From assembly GCF_900119825.1 (NCBI RefSeq), contig NZ_FPKR01000006.1, forward strand, positions 62,001 to 126,000: a stretch of 64,000 nucleotides of DNA, written 5' to 3'. Both the position numbers and the translations under genes were made by a program. This DNA comes from Chitinimonas taiwanensis DSM 18899. GTDB taxonomy: Bacteria; Pseudomonadota; Gammaproteobacteria; Burkholderiales; Chitinimonadaceae. Shown in pieces: positions 58,970 through 64,000 of the stretch (the stretch's first letter is position 1; each line of letters opens with the position of its first letter). The notes under the pieces were generated by a model. That model ran no database searches. It worked only from the letters and a program-made list of their open reading frames with translations, and was not told the origin of the DNA.

Positions 58970-59050
58970 GATCAGTATTCAGGCTAGGCGAAGCGCAGGC
59001 CGTAGGGAAGGGAGCGGGGCGATGGCGGGTAGTTGCGGGGCGGGGCACGG

Positions 59051-59056
59051 TATAAT
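59051..59056 (+). promoter_or_regulatory. -10 element of the exporter operon
   Basis: A perfect TATAAT lies in the 237-base gap between the divergent cphA' and exporter genes. No good -35 is seen at 16-18 bases, so an activator may be needed. A start near 59063 gives a leader of about 145 bases. Confidence 0.45.
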
Positions 59057-59206
59057 CGCGAATACTGCGCGGCGCAAGCTTAAGCCCAGCTTAACCAGGC
59101 AAGGACAGACTAGCAGTCTGCGCAACCTTTACATCGCCAGCCGTCTTGCGCCCTGGCGCCACCCGAACCGGGTCTCGTCTGCCGAGAGTCAAGTAAGTAA
59201 TCCCTA

Positions 59207-61471
59207 ATGATATTCGAACAAGCCGCCAACTCTCTAATTCCACCTGCATTTCCAGATGCATGGCAGGCCGATCTGCTTGCCCAGCTGGCTGAGGCGGAGA
59301 CCGTCCTGGCCTGGGCCGAGCAGGACCTTGATCTGCAGCTGTGCTTTGGCAAGGGCATGCTGGTACTCACCGCGCAGCGCCTGCTCACCAAGCGCGCCGG
59401 CGAGGCCGAGTGGCAAAGCCATCTGCTGCGCGACGGTCTGCGCCTGCAGCAGCACGACCATGCCGGCGTGGCCAGCCTGGAGCTGTTTGACGCCGCCGCG
59501 CGCATCGCGCAGTGGCGCTACACGCTCAACCATGGCCCGGCCGCCCAGCATCTGATCGAGCGCTTCGCCCTGCAGCTGGACAGCCTGCGTAGCGGCCAGC
59601 CAGTGCCCGAGCCCGAACATGCGCACTGCCCGAAGTGCAAGGCCGAGCTGGACGCTGATGCCGAGGAATGCCCGGTCTGTACGCGCGAAATCCACCAGCC
59701 GCCCTCGACCTGGACCCTGCTGCGCCTGTGGCGCTTCGCCAAGCCCTACCAGGGCCAGCTGCTGCTCGGCTTCCTGTTGATGCTCGGCTCGACGGCCGCC
59801 ACCCTGGTGTCGCCCTATTTGACCATGCCGCTGATGGACGAGGTACTGATCCCCTATCAGAACGGCGCCAGCATAGAACTGAGTACCGTCGGCCTCTATC
59901 TGGGCGGCATGCTGATGGCCGCGCTGGTGTCCTGGGGGTTGGGCTGGGCGAAGACCTATATCCTCGCCCTGGTCAGCGAGCGCATCAGCGCCGATCTGCG
60001 CACCACCACCTATGAACACCTGCTGCAGCTCTCGCTCGAATACTTCGGCGGCAAGCGCACCGGCGACCTGATGAGCCGCATCGGCTCGGAGTCGGACCGC
60101 ATCAGCGTCTTTCTCTCGCTGCACGCGCTCGACTTCATCACCGATGTGCTGATGCTGGTGATGACTACCATCATCCTGTTCAGCATCAACCCCTGGCTGG
60201 CACTGGCCACCCTGCTGCCGCTGCCGCTGATCGCCTGGCTGATCCATCTGGTGCGCGACCGCCTGCGCACCGGCTTCGAGAAGATCGACCGAGTATGGGG
60301 CGAAGTGACCAGCGTGCTGGCCGATACGATTCCCGGCATCCGCGTGGTGAAGGCCTTTGCCCAGGAACAGCGCGAAGCAGCGCGCTTTCGCGAGGCGAAC
60401 AAACACAATCTGTATATCAACGACAAGCTGAACAAGGTCTGGTCGCTGTTCTCACCCACCGTCTCGCTGCTCACCGATATTGGCCTGCTGGTGGTGTGGG
60501 CCTTCGGCATCTGGCTGATTGCCCATCACAATGTCACCGTCGGCACGCTGACCGCCTTCCTCGCCTATATCGGCCGCTTCTATGGCCGGCTCGATTCGAT
60601 GAGCCGCATCGTCTCGGTCACCCAGAAGTCGGCCGCCGCCGCCAAGCGCATCTTCGACATCCTTGACCATGTGTCCAACGTGCCCGAGCCAACCCGCCCG
60701 GTGCAGCTCAAGCAGGTCAGCGGCCAGATCGAGCTACGCGATATCCGCTTCCGCTACGGCAACCGCGCGGTAATCAAGGGCCTGGGCCTGACCATACGCC
60801 CGGGCGAAATGGTTGGCCTGGTTGGCCACAGCGGCTCGGGCAAGAGCACGCTGGTCAATCTGATCTGCCGTTTCTATGACGTGAGCGAGGGCGCCATCCT
60901 GCTGGATGGCACCGATATCCGCAGCCTGCCGGTGGCCGATTTCCGTCGCCATATCGGCCTCGTGCTGCAGGAACCCTTCCTGTTCTTTGGCACGATTGCC
61001 GAGAACATCGCCTACGGCAAGCCGGATGCCACGCGCGAGGAAATCATCGCCGCCGCACGCGCCGCCCATGCGCATGAATTCATCCTGCGCCTGCCACTGG
61101 GTTACGACTCGCTGGTCGGCGAGCGCGGCCAGGGCCTGTCGGGCGGCGAGCGCCAGCGCATCTCGATTGCGCGCGCGCTGCTGATCGACCCACGCATCCT
61201 GATCCTCGATGAGGCCACCTCATCGGTCGATACCGAGACCGAGAAGGAAATCCAGAAGGCGCTCGATAATCTGGTCAAGGGCCGCACCACCATCGCGATT
61301 GCCCACCGCCTGTCCACCTTGCGCCAGGCCGATAGGCTGGTGGTGATGGACCGCGGCGAGATTGTCGAAGTGGGCCCGCACGATGAGCTGATGGCGCGCG
61401 AAGGCGCTTACTGGCGCCTGTATCAGGCCCAGGCGCGCAATGTGGATACCGACCCGGACGACGCAGAATGA
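59207..61471 (+). CDS. cyanophycin-associated ABC exporter with zinc ribbon
   Basis: A 754-residue half-transporter. Residues 1-130 are a PH-like domain ([20 protein letters not shown]). A four-cysteine ribbon follows, Cys141/144/155/158 (HCPKCK and CPVCT). Then come six helices (about 165-460) and an ATPase with Walker [10 protein letters not shown], signature LSGGERQR, Walker [10 protein letters not shown] and switch AHRLS. The exporter part is type IV (MsbA-like). Genes of this type are recurrently linked to cphA. What it moves is unknown. It overlaps the DUF1854 gene by four bases. Confidence 0.9.
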   Translation: MIFEQAANSLIPPAFPDAWQADLLAQLAEAETVLAWAEQDLDLQLCFGKGMLVLTAQRLLTKRAGEAEWQSHLLRDGLRLQQHDHAGVASLELFDAAARIAQWRYTLNHGPAAQHLIERFALQLDSLRSGQPVPEPEHAHCPKCKAELDADAEECPVCTREIHQPPSTWTLLRLWRFAKPYQGQLLLGFLLMLGSTAATLVSPYLTMPLMDEVLIPYQNGASIELSTVGLYLGGMLMAALVSWGLGWAKTYILALVSERISADLRTTTYEHLLQLSLEYFGGKRTGDLMSRIGSESDRISVFLSLHALDFITDVLMLVMTTIILFSINPWLALATLLPLPLIAWLIHLVRDRLRTGFEKIDRVWGEVTSVLADTIPGIRVVKAFAQEQREAARFREANKHNLYINDKLNKVWSLFSPTVSLLTDIGLLVVWAFGIWLIAHHNVTVGTLTAFLAYIGRFYGRLDSMSRIVSVTQKSAAAAKRIFDILDHVSNVPEPTRPVQLKQVSGQIELRDIRFRYGNRAVIKGLGLTIRPGEMVGLVGHSGSGKSTLVNLICRFYDVSEGAILLDGTDIRSLPVADFRRHIGLVLQEPFLFFGTIAENIAYGKPDATREEIIAAARAAHAHEFILRLPLGYDSLVGERGQGLSGGERQRISIARALLIDPRILILDEATSSVDTETEKEIQKALDNLVKGRTTIAIAHRLSTLRQADRLVVMDRGEIVEVGPHDELMAREGAYWRLYQAQARNVDTDPDDAE

Positions 61472-61941
61472 GCCACACCATGCAGTTTCAACTCAGCCGC
61501 AATAGCTTCGGCCGACTGGTATTGGAATCGGCCGAACACGGCCGCCATGAGGGCGTGGTGCCGGTGCGCGCTTTCCCAGTGGCCGCGCCGGACAAGGGCA
61601 TCGCGCTGGTCAGCACCGATGGTCACGAAGTGGGCTGGATAGATGAGCTGTCCGCCCTAAACGCCACGACACGCGCGCTGGTCGAGCAGGAACTGGCCAG
61701 CCGCGAATTCATGCCCGAGCTGCTGCAACTGGTGTCGGTATCCAGCTTCGCCACACCGAGCACCTGGCAGGTGCGTACCGACCGCGGCCCGACCGAGCTG
61801 ATCCTGAAAGGCGAGGAAGATATCCGCCGCATCGGCCGCGAGGGCCTGCTGGTACTCGATAGCCATGGCGTGCAGTTTCTGATCCGCGACCTGGCCCAGC
61901 TGGACCGCCACAGCCGCCGCCTGCTCGACCGCTTCCTGTAA
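61468..61941 (+). CDS. cyanophycin-associated DUF1854 protein
   Basis: A 157-residue soluble protein with HEGVVPVRAFPVAAPDKGIALVSTDGHEVGWID near the start and LILKGEEDIRRIGREGLLVLDSHGVQFLIRD near the end, the DUF1854 signature. It overlaps the exporter gene by ATGA, implying equal translation and probably a complex. The family is recurrently found beside cyanophycin synthetase, but its role is unknown. Confidence 0.85.
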   Translation: MSHTMQFQLSRNSFGRLVLESAEHGRHEGVVPVRAFPVAAPDKGIALVSTDGHEVGWIDELSALNATTRALVEQELASREFMPELLQLVSVSSFATPSTWQVRTDRGPTELILKGEEDIRRIGREGLLVLDSHGVQFLIRDLAQLDRHSRRLLDRFL

Positions 61942-61970
61942 GCACCAGCACACCGTCTTTTCACCCCCGC

Positions 61971-62007
61971 AAGCCCAAGGCTGACGCCCGTCCGCCTTGG
62001 GCTTTTT
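61971..62007 (+). terminator. intrinsic terminator of the exporter operon
   Basis: AAGCCCAAGGC (61971-61981) pairs perfectly with GCCTTGGGCTT (61994-62004) over a 12-base loop, followed by TTT. It lies 30 bases after the DUF1854 stop. Confidence 0.88.
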
Positions 62008-62102
62008 GCATGCGGGCACCACCCAAAGCAGCTGCCTGTCGGGCCGATGCCACACCCGGTGCAGCCACACTCCACGAGGTCATCATTTCTTCATAAAAGG
62101 CG

Positions 62103-62131
62103 TTGACAGCGGTCTCTTAGTGGTATTGAAT
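62103..62131 (+). promoter_or_regulatory. promoter of the nag operon
   Basis: A perfect TTGACA (62103-62108) stands 17 bases before TTGAAT (62126-62131, four of six). Operator-like repeats overlap the -10 and the start region, as expected for repression. Confidence 0.7.
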
Positions 62132-62180
62132 CGGTCTTGTATTCAACTGGTATCGAACCAGTCACAATAAGACCGGTATT
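62119..62180. promoter_or_regulatory. three phased operator-like repeats for NagR
   Basis: ACTGGTATCGAACCAGT at 62146-62162 is a perfect palindrome (six-base arms). AGTGGTATTGAATCGGT at 62119-62135 matches it at 13 of 17 positions, and a half-site ACCGGTATT lies at 62172-62180. The starts are 27 and 26 bases apart. The TGGTAT half resembles operators of HutC-type GntR regulators such as NagR/YvoA and DasR. Confidence 0.7.
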
Positions 62181-62203
62181 AACGGCCTTGGGAGCAGAAT
62201 GCA

Positions 62204-63067
62204 ATGTCCTTCGAATTTCTGATTGGCGTAGACGGCGGCGGCACCGGTACCCGGGTGCTGGTGGCTGATCGCGACGGTCGCGAACTGAGCCGCGCCACAG
62301 GCGGCCCCTCGGGCCTCGCGCACGGTATCGCGCCGGCCTGGAACGCCATCAACCGCACGGCCGAGCAGGCGTTTGCGCGCCTTGGTCACAGCTACAACCC
62401 GGCCCGCTGCGCGATTGGCCTGGGTCTCGCCGGCGTGCACAACCCCTTGTGGGCCAAGGCCTTTCTGCAGGAAGCACCCGGTTTTGCCGCCATCAAGCTC
62501 GATAACGACGGCTTTACCACCCTGCTCGGCGCCCATGCCGGCCAGCCTGGCGCCATCGTGGCGGTCGGCACCGGCACGGTGGGCGAAGCCTGGTTCGGCA
62601 GCGAGCGCAAAAAGACCGCGTCCGGCTGGGGCTTCCCGGCCGGCGATGAGGGCAGCGGCGCCTGGATAGGCTTGCGCGCCGCCCAGCTGGCCGAGAAGGC
62701 ATTGGATGGCCGTGCAGTGCGCGGCCCGCTGGCCGAGGCCGTGATCGCCCATTTCGGCGGCAGCATCGAGGCCGCCTTTGCCTGGCTAGGCCAGGCAAAC
62801 CAGACCACTTACGCACAACTGGCCGGCCTGGTGCTGAGCAATGCGCCGCAGGATGCAGCCGCTGCTACCATCCTGACCCAGGCAGGCGAAGAGATCGCCA
62901 CGATTGCCCACGCACTCGACCCCGATGCAAGCCTGCCGCTCGCGCTGTGTGGCGGCCTGGCGGAAGCACTCCGCCCCTGGCTGCCCGCAGCATTGGTCCA
63001 TCGTGCGCGCCAGGCCCAGGGCGATTCCGCCACCGGCGCGCTGCACCTGATTCGGGGACATATCTAA
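62204..63067 (+). CDS. nagK: N-acetylglucosamine kinase (BadF/BadG/BcrA/BcrD family)
   Basis: A 287-residue ASKHA-fold sugar kinase. Phosphate loop IGVDGGGTGTRVLVADRDG, second motif GAIVAVGTGTVGEAW and adenosine region GFPAGDEGSGAWIGLRAAQL and LALCGGLAEAL. Placement in front of nagR and nagA supports GlcNAc as substrate, entering unphosphorylated. GGGAG precedes the ATG by nine bases. The stop is directly followed by the nagR ATG. Confidence 0.88.
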   Translation: MSFEFLIGVDGGGTGTRVLVADRDGRELSRATGGPSGLAHGIAPAWNAINRTAEQAFARLGHSYNPARCAIGLGLAGVHNPLWAKAFLQEAPGFAAIKLDNDGFTTLLGAHAGQPGAIVAVGTGTVGEAWFGSERKKTASGWGFPAGDEGSGAWIGLRAAQLAEKALDGRAVRGPLAEAVIAHFGGSIEAAFAWLGQANQTTYAQLAGLVLSNAPQDAAAATILTQAGEEIATIAHALDPDASLPLALCGGLAEALRPWLPAALVHRARQAQGDSATGALHLIRGHI

Positions 63068-63814
63068 ATGGATAAGGCACGCGAAGCCGCACTCCTGGCG
63101 CTCAAGCCGGACGCCGACAGCAGCACCCCACTGTATCTGCAAGTTGCCAGCAAGCTCTCCAGCGCCATTTCCACCGGCCTGTGGCAGGCCGATGAAGCAC
63201 TGCCATCCGAGCGTGTGCTATGCGAGATGCTCGATATCTCGCGCGTGACCGCGCGCAAGGCCATGGACATCCTGTTCGAACAGGGTCTAATCGTGCGCCG
63301 CCAAGGCTCGGGCACCTATATCGCTCCGCGCCTGGTGCAGCCACTATCGCGCCTGACCAGTTTCTCGGAAGAGATCCGCAGCCGCGGCTTCGCGCCGGCC
63401 TCGCGCTGGCTGAGCCGCATCACCGGCATTGCCAGCCAGGAAGAAGTACTGCGCCTGGGCCTGTCGCCGGCCGCCAATGTGGCGCGCCTCAAGCGTCTGC
63501 GCATGGCCGACGACACGGTGATGGCGGTGGAAACCTCCACCCTGCCCAGCCGCTACCTGCCCGATCCGGCCGCGGTGGGCGATTCGCTCTACAGCTATCT
63601 GGATAGCCACGGCACGCCGGTCACCCGCGCGCTCCAGCATATCAAGGCGGTGAATGCCAGCGATGAGATCGCCCAGCTGGCCGGCATCCCCTCGGGCACC
63701 GCGATGCTGATGATCACCCGTATCGGCTATCTGGAAAGCGGCCTGCCGGTCGAACTCACCTATAGCTACTGCCGCAACGACTACTACGACTTCGTCGCCG
63801 AGCTGCGACGCTAA
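63068..63814 (+). CDS. nagR: GntR/HutC family regulator of amino-sugar genes
   Basis: A 248-residue repressor. Winged helix at residues 18-85: LPSERVLCEMLDISRVTARKAMDILFEQGLIVRRQGSGTYIAPRL. C-terminal UTRA effector domain: FSEEIRSRGFAPASRW, VLRLGLSPAANVARLKRLRMADDTVMAVETS and PVELTYSYCRNDYYDFVAEL. NagR/YvoA proteins release DNA on binding GlcNAc-6-P or GlcN-6-P. It begins directly after the nagK stop, and the operon promoter carries its probable operators, so autoregulation is expected. Confidence 0.88.
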   Translation: MDKAREAALLALKPDADSSTPLYLQVASKLSSAISTGLWQADEALPSERVLCEMLDISRVTARKAMDILFEQGLIVRRQGSGTYIAPRLVQPLSRLTSFSEEIRSRGFAPASRWLSRITGIASQEEVLRLGLSPAANVARLKRLRMADDTVMAVETSTLPSRYLPDPAAVGDSLYSYLDSHGTPVTRALQHIKAVNASDEIAQLAGIPSGTAMLMITRIGYLESGLPVELTYSYCRNDYYDFVAELRR

Positions 63815-63838
63815 GCGCCACAGAAGAACAGAACCAGC

Positions 63839-64000
63839 ATGACTACCCTGCGCGGCAATATTCTCACCCCCAGCGGCTGGCAACACGGCAGCCTGGCGTT
63901 TGGCGACACCATCAGCAGCCTGAGCGGCATTGCGGCCGACCCGGCCGGCAATGGCGACGACTACCTGCTGCCCGGCTTTATCGACCTGCATGTCCACGGC
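63839..64000 (+). CDS. nagA: N-acetylglucosamine-6-phosphate deacetylase, 5' part
   Basis: The first 54 codons of a gene cut by the window end. MTTLRGNILTPSGWQHGSLA followed by DYLLPGFIDLHVHG shows the amidohydrolase opening with the HxH metal motif typical of NagA. Starting 24 bases after nagR, it would turn GlcNAc-6-P into glucosamine-6-P. Confidence 0.85.
   Translation, partial: MTTLRGNILTPSGWQHGSLAFGDTISSLSGIAADPAGNGDDYLLPGFIDLHVHG

Overview
The window is a GC-rich stretch of core chromosome from a Gram-negative bacterium, most likely a betaproteobacterium. A Neisseriales relative such as the Chitinibacteraceae or Chromobacteriaceae would fit, but this is inferred from protein flavour and gene content and is not proven. 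Two PEP-CTERM proteins, a tandem pair of cyanophycin synthetases, two chemoreceptors, gltBD, a Gts-type sugar transporter and a nagK-nagR-nagA operon point to a free-living aquatic or soil heterotroph with a nitrogen reserve polymer and amino-sugar use. I found no tRNA, rRNA, CRISPR array, prophage or insertion sequence.

Layout. 1-9.8 kb: YnfA, TruC, a two-domain GNAT protein, an orphan solute-binding protein, a GGDEF-EAL protein, the MoxR/DUF58/TgpA operon and a histone-deacetylase-like amidohydrolase. 9.9-18.7 kb: a PEP-CTERM protein, an EamA transporter, a Tat-exported dienelactone hydrolase, exonuclease I, RfbD, a DUF2059 protein, a chemoreceptor and a second orphan binding protein. 18.7-25.2 kb: gltB-gltD, with an inverted heptamer array between the genes and a terminator-like hairpin in a long leader. 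25.2-34.8 kb: an AEC transporter, hemF carrying an in-frame repeat, a glycosyltransferase, panD, a GNAT gene, panC, a second GNAT gene, panB, a deoxynucleoside kinase, folK, pcnB and a PhzF protein. 34.9-38.2 kb: a PEP-CTERM/secreted tail-collar pair, a DUF3667 protein and yaaA. 38.3-45 kb: a four-gene sugar ABC transporter and a two-component system. 45-54 kb: a VWA lipoprotein, a zinc-ribbon membrane protein, a tiny DUF1328-like protein behind a textbook sigma-54 promoter, an SPFH/GYF protein, a pseudouridine synthase, a chemoreceptor, mnmA and a NudJ-like hydrolase. 54.2-62 kb: the cyanophycin island, with cphA and a degenerate cphA' on one strand and a zinc-ribbon ABC exporter plus a DUF1854 protein on the other. 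62.1-64 kb: the nag operon, cut by the window end.

How parts work together. GltBD makes glutamate and the CphA pair stores nitrogen as cyanophycin; the adjacent exporter and DUF1854 protein are probably functional partners of unknown role. MoxR, DUF58 and TgpA form the usual ATPase/adaptor/transglutaminase set. PanB, PanC and PanD make pantothenate, with a GNAT gene lodged between panC and panD. NagK, NagR and NagA process GlcNAc under NagR control through three helically phased operator-like repeats. The most rewarding leads are the cyanophycin exporter island, the repeat inside hemF, the sigma-54/IHF promoter at 48.1-48.2 kb, and the RNA structures around gltBD.
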